From Leptospira johnsonii (GTDB lineage Bacteria; Spirochaetota; Leptospiria; Leptospirales; Leptospiraceae): 64,000 nucleotides of DNA. Shown here piece after piece: positions 31,525 to 42,828 of the stretch. The position numbers and the translations under genes are program-made. How positions within the stretch are numbered: the first letter of the stretch is position 1; the number at the start of each line of letters is the position of its first letter. The stretch lies in NCBI RefSeq assembly GCF_003112675.1, contig NZ_BFAY01000006.1, positions 186,001 through 250,000 on the forward strand. The letters run 5' to 3'. The notes beneath the pieces were generated by a model. The model did no database searches. It saw only the letters and a list, made by a program, of their open reading frames with translations, and was not told where the DNA came from.

Positions 31525-32426
31525 TCTTCCTCGCTCTGTTGTTTCTCTCTAACGTCTACGAAATTGAAGAATTTTTTGAAGAAGCCAGTGATCCCGGAAT
31601 CGTCTCCACCATCCATTTCCTGGTTCAGAAGAGAGTATGTGATCCGATTCAAACAGGCAGCAGCTTTGCTCTTAGGTGAATGGATAATATACGGTTTTTG
31701 TTCCCGGATACTTTTTTCGACCTCGTCGTCTTGGAAGATGAATCCTAAATTTTCGACTCTTACTTCCAAGAATTGACCGGAAATATCGATCACACGGTCG
31801 GCAACCTTCTTCCCTTCGATGGCAGAACGTACACGGTTGACCACCATCTTGAGATTTTTGTCTCTGCTTTGGGAGACGATCGCCTTGATCAATCCGTAAG
31901 AGTCAGTGATCGCGGTCGGTTCAGGTGTAGTAACTACGATCACATCGTCCGCAGGAAGTGTGAGTCCGATCACGTTAGAACTGATCCCTGCTCCGGTATC
32001 TATGATCATATAATCATACGAATCCAGATCCGCGAATCCTTTGATCAAATTATTTCTTTGAGTATCATTCAGGTTAGCAAGCTGAGAATAGCCGCTTGCA
32101 CCCGCGATGATATCCACTCCTTCCGGAGCTTGGATGATAATGTCTTTTAAACTTTTATGTCCCTTGACTACGTGATACAAATTGTATTTTGGGATGATCC
32201 CTAAGATCACATTCACGTTAGCAAGTCCTAGGTCTCCATCGAATACAAGGACCTTCTGTCCCGCCTTAGCCATAGAGATGGCAAGGTTTACGGAGATAGT
32301 ACTTTTACCGACCCCACCCTTTCCGGAAGCGATCGCTATAATCTTAGTCATAGGTTTGGTTGAAGACACGAGTTTCAAACTCGTATTACCCTCGGTAAGT
32401 TTCCGCAACTGAGTCGCTTGGTCCAT
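31521..32426 (-). CDS. flhG: MinD-like flagellar number ATPase FlhG (YlxH)
   Basis: From the ATG at 32426 (GAGG five bases upstream) the product is 301 residues. The deviant Walker [10 protein letters not shown] is at residues 35-43, followed by [18 protein letters not shown] and [10 protein letters not shown]. FlhG works with the FlhF GTPase to set the number and place of flagella. It starts about 40 bases after flhF and is coupled to the 161-aa membrane protein. Confidence 0.93.
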   Translation of the reverse strand: MDQATQLRKLTEGNTSLKLVSSTKPMTKIIAIASGKGGVGKSTISVNLAISMAKAGQKVLVFDGDLGLANVNVILGIIPKYNLYHVVKGHKSLKDIIIQAPEGVDIIAGASGYSQLANLNDTQRNNLIKGFADLDSYDYMIIDTGAGISSNVIGLTLPADDVIVVTTPEPTAITDSYGLIKAIVSQSRDKNLKMVVNRVRSAIEGKKVADRVIDISGQFLEVRVENLGFIFQDDEVEKSIREQKPYIIHSPKSKAAACLNRITYSLLNQEMDGGDDSGITGFFKKFFNFVDVREKQQSEEE

Positions 32427-32468
32427 CCTAACCTCTTTCTCTCGCACTTAGGTACATTATCAAAACAA

Positions 32469-33743
32469 TTAAGCGGAGAATACTTCTCCACGGATCTCGA
32501 TAATTTTTTCCGGATTTACTGCGCATTCAGCGAGTTGGTGTTTTTCCGCTGGGATCATATCGAAGGGAACTTCTTGACCAACACTTAAATGGGTAAAACC
32601 CTTATTAAGTGTATCGGCTAGTTCCAGAAATCCACCCAAAAATTCCGCTTCATCCAGTTTAGTTAATAAAATTCTACGGAATCCAAGGGGTTCGTAGGCT
32701 TTCATTACGGAGTGGGTGTGATGATACGAAGATGTGGCGGATAATACAAGGATATTTTCAACGTTGTCTCTTTCTCCGAAAGCAGACAGATATCCGTACA
32801 TTTTACTAAGCTGGTCCACATTGCGATGGCTATAACCCGCAGTATCTATCAGGATTAGCTCCGATCCGTCTCTCGCCAGGGTCTCCTGAAAACGTTTCAG
32901 ATCTTTTACCGCATAAAAAGGCATTTCCATGGTATCCGCGTAGCGTTTTAGCTGCTCGATTGCCGCGATCCTGTAATTGTCAGTTGTGTAGAGGGACACT
33001 GATTTTCCCATGTGGAGATGGTACTTAGCCGCTAGTTTTGCGATGCTAGTAGTCTTTCCGCTGCCAGTAGGTCCTACAAAAAAGACCACTTTCCTCTGTC
33101 CTCTTCTGGTTCCCTTGAAAATATCAGGCTCCACCTGCACTCTTTCGGAAAGAACTTCTACAATTTTTTCCTGAACTGCAACTGTACGAGAGCGATCCAA
33201 AGGAGAAAGCCTCTGCTCCGCTTGAGAAATAATTTCTTCCGCGTAAGCCTCGCTCATTCCCTCACGAACAAGTTTATCCCTCATTTTAAGGATATTGGAA
33301 TCCTGCTCTTTGCGGACCGATCTGGAAATTTTAGGTTCAAATTCTTTGGAGAAAGAAAGTCCGAGGTTCTCCTCTGATTCGATCTCTTCCGAAGTTACCT
33401 CTATCAATTCTTTTGGCAAAGAAGAAGCTCTTGGGCGAGAAGTTCTTTCTTCCCAACTAGGCAATTCTTCCAGACTTCTTCTTTTTTCGGAACCCAGAGT
33501 CGACTTTTGTTTTAATAGTTCTTTTAGGTCTTGGAGTTTTTTCTCCACCTTTTCTCTGGAACTTGCCTTTTCAGGGATACCAACTTGGATCTCCACGACC
33601 TTACGGGCCATGAGTCCAGTTCCAAATACCCCGCCTTCGGTCAAAATTCTATGTTCGATGACATGGGCTTCTGGGCCATATTTCATCTTCATCTGCATTA
33701 GGCAATCCTGTAGATCCTTGCCCCTAATCTTTGCGAAATCCAT
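32469..33743 (-). CDS. flhF: SRP-like flagellar GTPase FlhF
   Basis: This 424-residue protein has a basic/acidic linker region (about 50-210) followed by the SRP-type NG domain: GPTGSGKTT at residues 224-232, [19 protein letters not shown], and DTAGYSH. FlhF marks the site of flagellar assembly at the pole. It lies between flhA and flhG, the common order. Confidence 0.94.
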   Translation of the reverse strand: MDFAKIRGKDLQDCLMQMKMKYGPEAHVIEHRILTEGGVFGTGLMARKVVEIQVGIPEKASSREKVEKKLQDLKELLKQKSTLGSEKRRSLEELPSWEERTSRPRASSLPKELIEVTSEEIESEENLGLSFSKEFEPKISRSVRKEQDSNILKMRDKLVREGMSEAYAEEIISQAEQRLSPLDRSRTVAVQEKIVEVLSERVQVEPDIFKGTRRGQRKVVFFVGPTGSGKTTSIAKLAAKYHLHMGKSVSLYTTDNYRIAAIEQLKRYADTMEMPFYAVKDLKRFQETLARDGSELILIDTAGYSHRNVDQLSKMYGYLSAFGERDNVENILVLSATSSYHHTHSVMKAYEPLGFRRILLTKLDEAEFLGGFLELADTLNKGFTHLSVGQEVPFDMIPAEKHQLAECAVNPEKIIEIRGEVFSA

Positions 33744-33782
33744 GCTATCCTCCTATTTTTTCGATCAAAATATTACGTTTTC

Positions 33783-35900
33783 TTAACCCACTTCTGCGGG
33801 TTCGGCCGCTTGGGCCTGTGCGATCCTAAGTTCTCCGGCAATAACTGTCGGAACGGAAGAATGTACCTCTTCCAAAGCGAGTACCGCAAAGTTCCTTGGT
33901 GGGAATTCCTTCGCTAAGAAATAAGCAAAAGGCATTCGAACTTCTCTATTCACCACATAGATCGGGAATCCTCTTCCTTCTTGGACCCTGCGGTTCATAT
34001 CCGCTACGGATTCCAAAAGTCTTCTTTGGAAATCCGGAGGAAGTACCAAAATATCCCTTCCTTCCAAACGGTCCTGTGCAAGAGATTTGTTCAATCTGTC
34101 CAGCACCCGACCTTCTACCACGATGACCTGAAGTTTTCCATCCACCATATAATCTTTTACGATCGTATTGGAAATCGACTGTCTTACGAATTCCGTAAGA
34201 ACGTATGGATTCGGATACTTGCTCATCTTGTTTGCGACTGTTTCTAAAATTGGAACAAGGTTGCGGATTCCCAAACCTTCTCTGAGAAGATTTTGAAGAA
34301 CCTGTTGTAACATTCCCAAATTTCCGGGCTTGTCCGCTTCCAATTCTTGGATAAGTGTCGGATACTGAGATCTGTAATGATCCAGAAGTTTTTTGACTTC
34401 TTCTCTTCCGAGCAAACTGGAAGCGTGAGTCGCAAGTAATTCTCTCAAATATGTGATGATAACTGTAGAAGAATCCACCACGATAAAACCTTTGGACTCC
34501 GCATCTCCTTTAGAATCTGCAGAGATCCATTTTGCAGTTCTTCCGTAAGCAGGTTCCAAGAAAGATTCTCCTTCGATAGATGAAAGGTCCTGGCTTTCTG
34601 CAGAAGGCATTGCCATGAGTTTTTCAGGACGGATCGTGCTCGAGCCGACTTCCACTCCATTGATCTTGATAGTGAATTGATCCGGAGGTATTTCCAAATT
34701 ATCTAATATACGAATAGGAGGAATGACGATCCCGCTTTCACGCGCGAACTTTCCTCTTAAATTGGAAATTTGGTCCATCAATGTTCCGCCTTGAGAAGCA
34801 TCCACTAATGGCACCAGATGATATCCAAATTCGATCTCGATCGGCTCGATCCTAAGTTCGTCGTAATAATCCCGAGGTTTGCGATCTCCAACCGCCTCTT
34901 TTTCCTTCTTCTCCAGAACCTCGAGCTGTTCTTGTACAGTTCTCTCAAGAGAATATGCAAGATACGCAAGCCCACCCGAAAGAAGCACCATCGGAATAAA
35001 AGGTAGGCCTGGAATAAATGAGCCAAGACCCATGGAGGCAGCAACCACATACAATACCTTAGAGTTTGCAAATAGCTGGGTCTTAAATTGTTTTGCAAGA
35101 TCGCTTTCCGATCCGGAGCGGGTAACGATTATACCAGTGGCAACAGTGGTCAGAAGTGCCGGGATCTGAGAAACAAGTCCGTCACCTATGGTAAACTTTC
35201 CGTATGTTTCAATTGCAGATATGAAGGATTCTCCGCGGATACTTGCACCAATGATAACCCCACCGATCAGGTTGATTGCAGTGATGATAAGCCCTGCCCT
35301 CACGTCTCCTTGTACGAACTTACTCGCTCCATCCATGGAGCCGTAGAAGTCCACTTCTGCTTCTATCTTTTTCCTTCTCTTACGAGCTTCCGCTTCGTTT
35401 ATATTTCCCGTGGAAAGTTCCATATCGATTGCCATCTGTTTACCGGGCAATGCATCCAATGTGAACCTTGCTGCCACTTCGGAAATACGGGTCGCACCTT
35501 TAGTGATCACTAATACCTGAACGATCACTAAAATTAAGAAGATAATAAATCCGACTACATACTTACTTAAACCGGATTCACTTCCTACGATGAAGGAACC
35601 GAACGCGTCTATGATCGCACTGTTTACCGCAGGACCCTTGGATAAAATTTGTCTCGTAGTAGAAACGTTCAGTGCCAATCGATAGATTGTTGTGATAAGC
35701 AATAAGCTAGGAAAAACGGAAAACTCGGACGGCTCCTTGATAGACAAAGAAGTTAGAACGATCAGTAAACTTAACGCTAAGCTGAATAATATCAGAATAT
35801 CTAAAACGAATCCCGGCAAAGGAACAACAAGCATTCCAACGACAGAAACTGCTCCCGCACCCAGGATGAAGTCGGATTGTGTATACCATTTCTTATCCAT
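33783..35900 (-). CDS. flhA: Flagellar export gate protein FlhA
   Basis: This 705-residue protein has about eight membrane spans in the first 330 residues and the FHIPEP signature region ([20 protein letters not shown], the conserved loop before [11 protein letters not shown]). A cytosolic ring domain follows, ending [16 protein letters not shown]. FlhA forms the nonameric ring of the export gate. Upstream is flhB, downstream flhF. Confidence 0.96.
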   Translation of the reverse strand: MDKKWYTQSDFILGAGAVSVVGMLVVPLPGFVLDILILFSLALSLLIVLTSLSIKEPSEFSVFPSLLLITTIYRLALNVSTTRQILSKGPAVNSAIIDAFGSFIVGSESGLSKYVVGFIIFLILVIVQVLVITKGATRISEVAARFTLDALPGKQMAIDMELSTGNINEAEARKRRKKIEAEVDFYGSMDGASKFVQGDVRAGLIITAINLIGGVIIGASIRGESFISAIETYGKFTIGDGLVSQIPALLTTVATGIIVTRSGSESDLAKQFKTQLFANSKVLYVVAASMGLGSFIPGLPFIPMVLLSGGLAYLAYSLERTVQEQLEVLEKKEKEAVGDRKPRDYYDELRIEPIEIEFGYHLVPLVDASQGGTLMDQISNLRGKFARESGIVIPPIRILDNLEIPPDQFTIKINGVEVGSSTIRPEKLMAMPSAESQDLSSIEGESFLEPAYGRTAKWISADSKGDAESKGFIVVDSSTVIITYLRELLATHASSLLGREEVKKLLDHYRSQYPTLIQELEADKPGNLGMLQQVLQNLLREGLGIRNLVPILETVANKMSKYPNPYVLTEFVRQSISNTIVKDYMVDGKLQVIVVEGRVLDRLNKSLAQDRLEGRDILVLPPDFQRRLLESVADMNRRVQEGRGFPIYVVNREVRMPFAYFLAKEFPPRNFAVLALEEVHSSVPTVIAGELRIAQAQAAEPAEVG

Positions 35901-35915
35901 AATATTCTCCTAGGG

Positions 35916-37124
35916 TTAGGAAGCGTTTCGGAACGCTTTCCGGAAAGATTCGAGTTTTGTAAAGATCACACTGAGTGCGGTATAGAATTTGGCAGGAACT
36001 TCTTGGCCAATTTCCACCTCATCATAGAGTGTTCTTGCCATTGGGCGGTCTTCGACAGTAACGATATCGTTTGCCTTTGCCACCCGGATAATACGTAATG
36101 CGAAATCATCTACACCCTTTGCGATCACAACTGGCGCTCTGTGTTTGTTCGGTTTATACTCTAATGCTACTGCAAAGTGAGTTGGGTTCGTAATGACCAC
36201 GTCCGCTTTGGGAACTTCTGCCAGCATCTTGCTCTTTTTGATCTGGTCTCTGGCCATTTGCCTTCTTCTAGCTTGTAAAGAAGGGTCTCCATCCTGTTCC
36301 TTCATTTCTCTTTTGGATTCGGAAGGAGTCATTTTGAGTGCTTCTTCATATTCATATCTTTGGAAGAAGTAATCTCCAACGCTGATCGCGAGTAATAATA
36401 TCCCTACTACTATGAAAATTTTGAATGCAGTATAAGTGATTAATGCAACGGACTCTTCGAGACCAATATTACCGAGCATCAGGATCTTAAAGAAGTCCTT
36501 CTCGATCACAAAGTAAGAAACCCAGGCTATTACAGCCACTTTGACTAAGGATTTTGCGAGTCCAAATAATGTCTGGCGGTTCGGAAGTACCTTTTTGAAA
36601 TTCGGGCGTATCCTTCCGAAATTGAATGCAAGAGCCCTAGGAGCGAATAAAAATCCAGTCTGGACCACGTTACCCACAATTGCTGCAACCACTGTGATCC
36701 CCATCAAAGGAAGAAGTAGCTGTGTAATATCTGCAAGAGCATTGTTCAGAAGTTCGCTTATTGCTTCGGAGCTGATCACATTCGCGGAACGTATTCCAAA
36801 GAAATATTTTCTCAGAAGATAATAGGATTTCATGAAAAAATATTCTCCCATGAGATACATGAGAACGATCCCTGCTAATAGAACGATCGCTGATGCGACT
36901 TCGGGACTTTTAGGAACATTTCCTTTTTCTCTTTCTTCCCTTCTTCTTCTTTCGCTTGCGGGCTGGGTACGTCCCTCGTCTTCTGCTGCGAATAATTGCA
37001 GATCGATCCGGAAAGGAACGGAGACAGGTGCAGGTAGCGGTCCCTCATGTTGGAATTCCAACAAAGCGGTCTTAGAAAAGAATCCTGACAGTTTTTTCCA
37101 AAGAATTCCCATCAGTTTGGCCAT
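35916..37124 (-). CDS. flhB: Flagellar export switch protein FlhB
   Basis: This 402-residue protein has four membrane spans and the autocleavage motif NPTH at residues 313-316, which switches export from hook to filament substrates. About 43 residues precede the usual FlhB start ([20 protein letters not shown]). The stretch FRIDLQLFA before it is the kind of leader seen in spirochete FlhB. Its start overlaps the fliR end by 13 bases. Confidence 0.95.
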   Translation of the reverse strand: MAKLMGILWKKLSGFFSKTALLEFQHEGPLPAPVSVPFRIDLQLFAAEDEGRTQPASERRRREEREKGNVPKSPEVASAIVLLAGIVLMYLMGEYFFMKSYYLLRKYFFGIRSANVISSEAISELLNNALADITQLLLPLMGITVVAAIVGNVVQTGFLFAPRALAFNFGRIRPNFKKVLPNRQTLFGLAKSLVKVAVIAWVSYFVIEKDFFKILMLGNIGLEESVALITYTAFKIFIVVGILLLAISVGDYFFQRYEYEEALKMTPSESKREMKEQDGDPSLQARRRQMARDQIKKSKMLAEVPKADVVITNPTHFAVALEYKPNKHRAPVVIAKGVDDFALRIIRVAKANDIVTVEDRPMARTLYDEVEIGQEVPAKFYTALSVIFTKLESFRKAFRNAS

Positions 37125-37891
37125 CCCTTCAACATCAGGTTCATCTTTTCGAACGAAAGTTGGAACGCGTTGTCCATCTGAGTGATCAGGAAAGGAACAA
37201 TGAGGATCATAACAACAAGACCGATCGCGATCTTGATCGGAAAACTCAGTTGAAGTATATTTAACTGAGGAGCTGCCTTACCCATCAATGCTTCGGAAAC
37301 AGTGACCAAAAATAGGACCCCGAGTATGGGCAGAGAAATTTTGAAAGCGACTAGGAACATCGCACCGATCGCTTCTTCCATCGCCTTGTATAGACCGTCT
37401 TGAATCTCGGGCACAAGTTTCAGAACCTGCACCTTCTCAAAAGAATATACCAAACTTTCGAATAGAAAACGGTAAGCTCCCAAAGACAAAAACAGAAGCA
37501 TGCCCAGCATATTCTTAAGAGTACTGATCACAGGAAGACTTGTTTGGGAAATCGGATCCAAGATCTCAGCATAACCGAAACCAAGCTGAACGTTAAAAAA
37601 TTCTCCGGCCATTTGGAATGAAGAGAATACCAAGCTGACCAAAAATCCCATGAGTACACCTATCAGCACCTCGGCTATCACGACTAAACCGTAATCAGTC
37701 ATATTGCCCGGAATAGGAGGGACAAATGAAGCGCTTACAGGAAATAAAATTACGGAGATCAGAAAACCAAGGGTCATCCTTTGAGCAAAACTGATAGAGG
37801 CAAAGGAGAACACAGGAGCCACGGATAGAAGCCCCACGATCCTTGCCAGGATCAAAAGAAACACTTGGAAATTTCCGATAAAGTATTCCAT
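37112..37891 (-). CDS. fliR: Flagellar export gate protein FliR
   Basis: This 259-residue polytopic protein has the FliR marks [14 protein letters not shown] near the front, [20 protein letters not shown] in the middle and a long late hydrophobic block ([20 protein letters not shown]). With FliP and FliQ it builds the core export channel. It lies nine bases after fliQ and overlaps flhB. Confidence 0.94.
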   Translation of the reverse strand: MEYFIGNFQVFLLILARIVGLLSVAPVFSFASISFAQRMTLGFLISVILFPVSASFVPPIPGNMTDYGLVVIAEVLIGVLMGFLVSLVFSSFQMAGEFFNVQLGFGYAEILDPISQTSLPVISTLKNMLGMLLFLSLGAYRFLFESLVYSFEKVQVLKLVPEIQDGLYKAMEEAIGAMFLVAFKISLPILGVLFLVTVSEALMGKAAPQLNILQLSFPIKIAIGLVVMILIVPFLITQMDNAFQLSFEKMNLMLKGWPN

Positions 37892-37900
37892 TTTTCTAAT

Positions 37901-38164
37901 CTAAAACTTCTCTATCATCAGGAAAAGATCCCTGGTATAATCAGTCATGGTCTGAAGCATCCATCCTGCAAAGATCACGATCACCGCAAAAATGGATAAT
38001 AACTTAGGAACAAAAGCGATCGTAGGCTCTTGGATAGAAGTTGTGGTTTGTAAAATACCGATAACAAGTCCCACTATCATTGCAGTCAGCAAGATGGGAG
38101 AAGAAAGTTTCAGGGTTACAAATAATGCGTCCCTGATCAGAGTAATTGCATCTACTTCCGTCAT
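37901..38164 (-). CDS. fliQ: Flagellar export gate protein FliQ
   Basis: This 87-residue protein has two membrane helices and the FliQ signature [20 protein letters not shown]. Four copies of FliQ surround the FliP ring in the export gate. Its ATG overlaps the fliP stop (ATGA). Confidence 0.95.
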   Translation of the reverse strand: MTEVDAITLIRDALFVTLKLSSPILLTAMIVGLVIGILQTTTSIQEPTIAFVPKLLSIFAVIVIFAGWMLQTMTDYTRDLFLMIEKF

Positions 38165-39003
38165 TTATAACTCCTTACGAGCTCGTAGACGATTAAATTC
38201 CAACCATCCACAAGTACAAATAAGATCAGCTTAAATGGCAAACTCACCATCACCGGAGGAAGCATATTCAAACCCATGGAGAGAAGAGCGGAAGCAACCA
38301 CAAGATCCACTACGATAAACGGAATAAATATGATGATCCCGATCCAAAAAGCCTTCTTGATCTCTGAAAGCATAAACGCTGGAATGAGAACGTAATTCGG
38401 GACATCGTCGAAGGATTCTACATTCTCCACTTTTCCTATCTTCAGAAATAAGGCCACGTCTTTGGCACCGCTTGTCCCGATCTGCCTCATCATAAATTCT
38501 CTAAGCGGAACCATGGACTTATCGAAAAATTCGTTCGTATCTATCTTACCTTCCATGTACGGATTCAAACCTTTCTCGTACACAATATTCAAGGTAGGAG
38601 CCATGATAAAGAATGTCATAAATAACGCGAGCCCCACCATTACCTGGTTAGGCGGAAGGTTTTGGATAGAGAGTGCTCTTCTCACAAAATCCAGGACGAT
38701 TACGATCTTCGTAAAAGAAGTCAAAGACATCACAATGGCAGGAGCCAAAGAAAGAATGGTAACCAAGAACAAGATCATAAGGGAAAGACTTGTCTCTCTC
38801 GGACCTTTTGCCTCGTTCACATTGATATTCAGATTTGGAATAGGGATCCTAGGTGCGTTTGCTTGGGCAAAAGTGTCCTCCGGGATCGCTATGATCAAAA
38901 CGGTAAAAAGAAGAACTCCCGAAAGTATCTTCCACATAACTCTATTATGTCTCATACCTTCGGAAAACCTTTTCCCTGCCTGTGTAGCAAACCCCTCTCC
39001 CAC
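38161..39003 (-). CDS. fliP: Flagellar export gate protein FliP
   Basis: This 280-residue protein has the FliP signatures [33 protein letters not shown] and [17 protein letters not shown]. The front contains a cleavable-looking signal peptide ([20 protein letters not shown]...AQA). The GTG at 39003 has AGGGGG four bases upstream and is preferred; later ATGs at 38955 or 38937 would give a shorter n-region. FliP forms the pentameric pore of the gate. Confidence 0.95.
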   Translation of the reverse strand: MGEGFATQAGKRFSEGMRHNRVMWKILSGVLLFTVLIIAIPEDTFAQANAPRIPIPNLNINVNEAKGPRETSLSLMILFLVTILSLAPAIVMSLTSFTKIVIVLDFVRRALSIQNLPPNQVMVGLALFMTFFIMAPTLNIVYEKGLNPYMEGKIDTNEFFDKSMVPLREFMMRQIGTSGAKDVALFLKIGKVENVESFDDVPNYVLIPAFMLSEIKKAFWIGIIIFIPFIVVDLVVASALLSMGLNMLPPVMVSLPFKLILFVLVDGWNLIVYELVRSYK

Positions 39004-39011
39004 TTTTCCCC

Positions 39012-39800
39012 CTAGTTCAAATCGAATAGTCCGTTCTCGAGACTATTTCTTTCCTTCTTAATTTCGTCTAACTTCTCTTTGAGTTTTCTCTGTTTCTCTT
39101 TTCTTTCTCCGGGAGTTTGGCGAAGAGTTTGTTCCTCTTCTTCCGATTTTCCGGTCAAACGAATATTCAAATCCTTTAATTGTTCCAGAGCAGTGACTAA
39201 AAATCCACCTTCAGGAGGCTTAAATTCGTCTCTCATTCTCTGTAGCCTTGCCTTTGTCTCTGTGTCCGTAATTTCGGAGATAAGATTTATACCGTTATCC
39301 GCCACACCTAATACAAAAATTTGCCCAGTCACTTCTACGATCTGCAACTGCTTGTTCGTGCCCAGGTTCAAGCTCCCGAGAAGGCTCATTTCTCCCCGAA
39401 CAGGAAGAGAACCTTCTCTGGATTTTGCAAGAGTCCGTAAGATCCAATACGCGGCTCCACAAAGAATCCCTAATACAAGAACGATCCTAAAAAGTATTCC
39501 AGCAAGACTCGGCCCGTCTGAAACAGGCTTGTATCTTTCTTCTACAGGATTTGGCGCGGCTTCAGGAGCTACTTCCTTCTTCTCCTCTTGTTTAGGAGTA
39601 GAAGTTGCCGAAGATTCGGGAGCTTTTTTATCACCGGTACCCAATTCTCTTTTAAGAACTTCGTCCATTTGTTCTCTTTCGGACCCTTGAGAATACAAAT
39701 CCCCAGTGATACCCGATAAAATACAAAAGACTCCGAACGCCAAAGCGAGGGAGCCGAATCCTGAAAAAAACGAATGGATCGTTTGAAAAATTCGGCTCAT
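39012..39800 (-). CDS. fliO: Flagellar biosynthesis protein FliO/FliZ
   Basis: This 262-residue protein has an N-terminal signal or membrane segment (residues 14-35), a Pro/Glu-rich linker, a second membrane helix (about 105-125) and a FliO-like beta domain ([20 protein letters not shown]...[13 protein letters not shown]), ending in a charged coiled coil. FliO helps FliP fold. It overlaps fliN by four bases. The size and long flanks are typical of spirochete FliO. Confidence 0.88.
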   Translation of the reverse strand: MSRIFQTIHSFFSGFGSLALAFGVFCILSGITGDLYSQGSEREQMDEVLKRELGTGDKKAPESSATSTPKQEEKKEVAPEAAPNPVEERYKPVSDGPSLAGILFRIVLVLGILCGAAYWILRTLAKSREGSLPVRGEMSLLGSLNLGTNKQLQIVEVTGQIFVLGVADNGINLISEITDTETKARLQRMRDEFKPPEGGFLVTALEQLKDLNIRLTGKSEEEEQTLRQTPGERKEKQRKLKEKLDEIKKERNSLENGLFDLN

Positions 39801-40870
39801 CCGCCTCCCGACTCCGGCTTGATCCTATCGGCCGGACTTACGATATCCGTTACACGCACACCGAAGTTTTCGTCGATGACCACGACCTCTCCCTTCGCAA
39901 TCAATTTACCGTTTACTAAAAGATCCACTGGCTCACCTGCCAACTTATCCAGCTCGATGATGGAACCTTCTCCCAAACCTAAGATATCTTTAATATACAT
40001 CTTGGTTCTTCCGAGTTCCACGGTCACAGACATCTGCACGTCCATGAGAAGGTTCAGGTTCGGAGTGCCTTGGGCCCCGCTTGCAGTAGCAAGGTTCGGG
40101 AAAGAAACTCCCTTCATACCTACTTGGGAAATTCCTCCGCCACCGCCCATTCCGCCTTGGTAACCACCGCCACCATAATCTCCTCCCCCTCCTCCGGATC
40201 TTTTGGAAAGGGAAAGAATATCATTTGCCATGGATAAAGAAAGAATGAACTGAACTCTAAATGAAGGAAGTCCTTCTATCGCTAAATTAAAGAAGGTCCG
40301 CACGAGTGGATCACCTTCAGGAAGTACCAATGCCGCAGGAGAAGTTACGTGCCTGGTCTCAGCAGGAGAACCATTAACTCCACCGCCGGTCTTAGCAGCG
40401 ATTTGAGATTGGAGAGCTCCCATAATAGGAGTTAAACTATCTCTTAAAGTTTGGAGCTGACCTTCGTCCAGACCGCCTGAATCGAAGCCGCCCATCATCA
40501 TGTTTGCGATACGAGCCGCATTGTCCGCGCCCATCGCAAGCACAACTCTTCCGTTCAGATTTCCTGAATAGGTAGAATATAATAAAAACGTGTTGGACTT
40601 AAGTTCCGCTTCCACATCCTTCCTGGTTTTTGCCTCGGAAGTTGGATTCATGAAGTTGGAAGTTTTGGAAAGAATGGCCGCTAAGGTATTCCCCGCAGTC
40701 ATAAAACAATGAGAAAGAAAATCGGACAGAAGGTCCCTATCTACCGGAGAAAGACCGGCAGCTTCCTTGGACCCGCCTCCAGCAGCCATGCTACTGCCTG
40801 GATCGAATGTGTCATTTGCACCCGCTAAAAGGGCGTCTATTTCTTCCTGGGAAAGGGATCCTTCACCCAT
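39797..40870 (-). CDS. fliN: FliY-type flagellar switch protein FliN
   Basis: This protein of about 357 residues has three parts. An N-terminal [12 protein letters not shown] motif resembles the CheY-binding start of FliM. A central CheC/FliM-like domain spans about 45-215, then a Gly-rich linker. The C-terminal SpoA/FliN domain holds [20 protein letters not shown] and [20 protein letters not shown]. It forms the lower C-ring and may bind or dephosphorylate CheY-P as FliY does. A GTG at 40879 is an alternative start. It heads the reverse operon. Confidence 0.93.
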   Translation of the reverse strand: MGEGSLSQEEIDALLAGANDTFDPGSSMAAGGGSKEAAGLSPVDRDLLSDFLSHCFMTAGNTLAAILSKTSNFMNPTSEAKTRKDVEAELKSNTFLLYSTYSGNLNGRVVLAMGADNAARIANMMMGGFDSGGLDEGQLQTLRDSLTPIMGALQSQIAAKTGGGVNGSPAETRHVTSPAALVLPEGDPLVRTFFNLAIEGLPSFRVQFILSLSMANDILSLSKRSGGGGGDYGGGGYQGGMGGGGGISQVGMKGVSFPNLATASGAQGTPNLNLLMDVQMSVTVELGRTKMYIKDILGLGEGSIIELDKLAGEPVDLLVNGKLIAKGEVVVIDENFGVRVTDIVSPADRIKPESGGG

Positions 40871-40905
40871 CTGGGGCACTCTCTCTTAGTTTTGGATTAG
40901 GAGAC

Positions 40906-40911
40906 ATAATA
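40906..40911 (-). promoter_or_regulatory. Putative -10 element of the fliN operon
   Basis: On the reverse strand TATTATGTCTCC begins at 40911, about 36 bases before the fliN ATG. It matches the TATTATGTCCCC of the fliF promoter in 11 of 12 bases. A good -35 is not seen; TCGACA is only ten bases upstream. The shared string may include the start-site context. Confidence 0.4.
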
Positions 40912-41030
40912 AAAAGAAATTTGTCGACCCTTTTTTTTCTTGCTCAGAAAATCGGTGAAAAAAGGCCGGGGAGCTTCCATAGATAAGAACCCAATTTGGA
41001 AGCAAAAACAAGTATATTTTCGAGAATGTA

Positions 41031-41047
41031 CGCCCGCCGGCCGGGCG
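41031..41047. repeat. GC-rich hairpin after the SRPBCC gene
   Basis: CGCCCG at 41031-41036 pairs with CGGGCG at 41042-41047 across CCGGC. It lies 16 bases downstream of the reverse SRPBCC stop. No T-run follows on that strand, so termination would need another factor. Confidence 0.35.
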
Positions 41048-41062
41048 ACATACTTTAGATCC

Positions 41063-41572
41063 TTATGCAAGCTCCAGCAACAATTTATCGAGTTCTTTGC
41101 AAAGCGGAATCCAACCCTCGGCCGCACCTAGTTCAGCCTCGCGTGCTTCGGAGGAAGCATATTTCCATACATGCGTCAGTAGTGTTAGATCGCCTTCTGT
41201 AGTAAAGGAACGCGACTCGACGGTAGCTTCTGGATTTTCCGGACCGTTTGGATCAAACGTAGACATATCCGTAGCGTAATTCTCATTATTCGCCACTTTC
41301 TCAGGTACTACTACCTCTAGAAATTTTCCATAAATACCCATTTTGGTCCCCTTGGAATCCACGAAGACATACAGGTATTTTCCCCCGACCTTAAGATCGC
41401 TCTCGCAAGTATCAAGCTTCCAGCCTTCCGGACCAGTCAGCCATCTAAGTATCAATTCTGGCTTGGTGAAACAATCGAATACCAATGCACGCGGTGCGGC
41501 GAAATAACGTGTAAGCACCACTTCGGTTTCGCCTCGAAGCTCTATCTTCACTTCCTTTTGATCTGTTTTCAT
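41063..41572 (-). CDS. SRPBCC (AHSA1-like) protein paired with an ArsR regulator
   Basis: This 169-residue START/Bet-v1-fold protein has the AHSA1 marks VLTRYFAAPRALVFDCFTKP, LKVGGKYLYVFVD and a C-terminal helix ending WIPLCKELDKLL. Such proteins bind small hydrophobic ligands and are often encoded with ArsR regulators; the ligand is unknown. Its ATG overlaps the regulator stop. Both genes look richer in G+C at third positions than their neighbours, which may mean transfer. Confidence 0.8.
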   Translation of the reverse strand: MKTDQKEVKIELRGETEVVLTRYFAAPRALVFDCFTKPELILRWLTGPEGWKLDTCESDLKVGGKYLYVFVDSKGTKMGIYGKFLEVVVPEKVANNENYATDMSTFDPNGPENPEATVESRSFTTEGDLTLLTHVWKYASSEAREAELGAAEGWIPLCKELDKLLLELA

Positions 41573-41913
41573 TTTTGTTCTTCTCCTTCTATCTGTATTG
41601 CTTGTAATTCTTCAAGTAATCCATCGATCGTTTGGTAACGCCCTTCCCACATCTGGCGGTATTTCTCAATCCAATCCGTGGCTTTTTTAAGCGGCGCAGT
41701 TTCAAGTCGGCGCGGACGCTCTTGTGCACGGATCGTGGTCGAAATAAGGCCCGCCTGCTCCAAGACCTTCAGATGCCGCGAGATCGACGGCTGGCTCATG
41801 TTAAAGGGTTTGGCGAGCTCCATGACCGTTGTTTCGCCTTTCGCGAGACGCATAAGTATCGCGCGGCGGGTTGAATCTGCGAGTGCGGCAAATGTTAAGT
41901 CGAGATCTTGCAT
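41569..41913 (-). CDS. ArsR-family winged-helix repressor (locus 1)
   Basis: This 114-residue protein has the ArsR HTH (FAALADSTRRAILMRLAKGE, SQPSISRHLKVLEQAGLI). No Cys metal-site motif is seen, so it probably senses an organic signal or acts by itself on its own promoter. The ATG has no ribosome site and lies close to the predicted transcription start. It is coupled to the SRPBCC gene by an ATGA overlap. Confidence 0.83.
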   Translation of the reverse strand: MQDLDLTFAALADSTRRAILMRLAKGETTVMELAKPFNMSQPSISRHLKVLEQAGLISTTIRAQERPRRLETAPLKKATDWIEKYRQMWEGRYQTIDGLLEELQAIQIEGEEQK

Positions 41914-41923
41914 AGCTAATCTG

Positions 41924-41961
41924 TTATATAAGCTTATAGCTATATAATGGAACTAAGTCAA
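41924..41961 (-). promoter_or_regulatory. Promoter and operator of ArsR locus 1
   Basis: On the reverse strand TTGACT (41956-41961) and TATAAG (41933-41938) are 17 bases apart. The -10 lies inside an imperfect palindrome with TTATAT and ATATAA ends (41924-41947), which also holds two perfect ten-base palindromes. The site suits autorepression. The expected start of transcription leaves a leader of only about 15 bases. Confidence 0.55.
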
Positions 41962-42089
41962 GCTTTTTTGGGCAGAATTTTTGCATTTAATGCGATCGGC
42001 AGACATCCCCGTATACATAGTCAAAGGATTTCTTACATTTTTGAATGGTTCGTAAGATAGGCTGCGAGAACGGGGCAAAGTAGTTTGAC

Positions 42090-42554
42090 TCAAGAAGTCG
42101 GGTTGCGACGTTTGAACATACCATTTCCGATGAACGACATAACAAGCTTCTTATCCTGATTGAATAGCTCAGCCTTCCCTCTCGCTACCCCTATATCTCC
42201 TCTGAACTTTGAGCATTCGATAATTGTAAAATTTCCGGTCAGAATATCCCCTGGATGAATTGGCCGTTTCCATCGTAGCAAATCGGCTCCTTGCGAACCC
42301 TGGCTTGAAGTTCGGCAGAGAAATCCATCTACATAGAGTTTCATGAATATTGAAGTAGCATGCCAGCCGCTCGCAATGAGTCCGCCAAATTGGGAGGCCT
42401 TTCCCCCTTCTTCACTCAAATGAAAAGGCTGCGGATCGTATTTTGTCGCAAATTCCAAAATTTCCTCCCGGGAAACATGATAATTTCCCAGGTCATACGA
42501 TTGACCTTCTTTGAGATCTTCAAAGAAAATCTCTATTTCTCTTTCGTTCACCAT
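42090..42554 (-). CDS. MaoC-like hotdog-fold dehydratase
   Basis: This 154-residue protein has the MaoC/R-hydratase marks EEILEFATKYDPQPFHLSEE (catalytic D and H) and GGLIASGWHATSIFMKL. Such enzymes hydrate trans-2-enoyl-CoA or related thioesters. A remnant of another gene overlaps its start. It is a short single-domain member. Confidence 0.82.
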   Translation of the reverse strand: MVNEREIEIFFEDLKEGQSYDLGNYHVSREEILEFATKYDPQPFHLSEEGGKASQFGGLIASGWHATSIFMKLYVDGFLCRTSSQGSQGADLLRWKRPIHPGDILTGNFTIIECSKFRGDIGVARGKAELFNQDKKLVMSFIGNGMFKRRNPTS

Positions 42555-42688
42555 TTTAGAACCGCCTTACCAAATTCAGTTTGTACGAGCCAATCATCTA
42601 GATACGGATCAGCGATAATATTTGACCGCACTCTGTCACAATGAATGCAAAAACATTGTGGCTTAAGGTCGTGATTTTCAATAAATAA
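42548..42688 (-). pseudogene. C-terminal remnant of an unidentified gene overlapping the MaoC start
   Basis: An open frame of 46 codons with no standard start runs to a TGA that overlaps the MaoC ATG region. It is bounded upstream by TAA at 42689-42691. It reads as real protein: a Cys-rich CFCIHCDRV followed by IIADPYLDDWLVQTEFG. The overlap style is that of a coupled operon, so the MaoC gene probably once followed a longer gene now lost. I cannot name the family. Confidence 0.45.
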
Positions 42689-42828
42689 TTAGTTCGTCGC
42701 ACCTTAACTCAGGTTTTACACCTAACAGATCATAGGCTCTGTAAGAGGAATTTGGCGAAGGCTGGAACCAAGTCTCGGAGAGAGGGGGAAGAGGCGAAAG
42801 TTAGGCGGAGTGTGTGGAAATATCTTAA

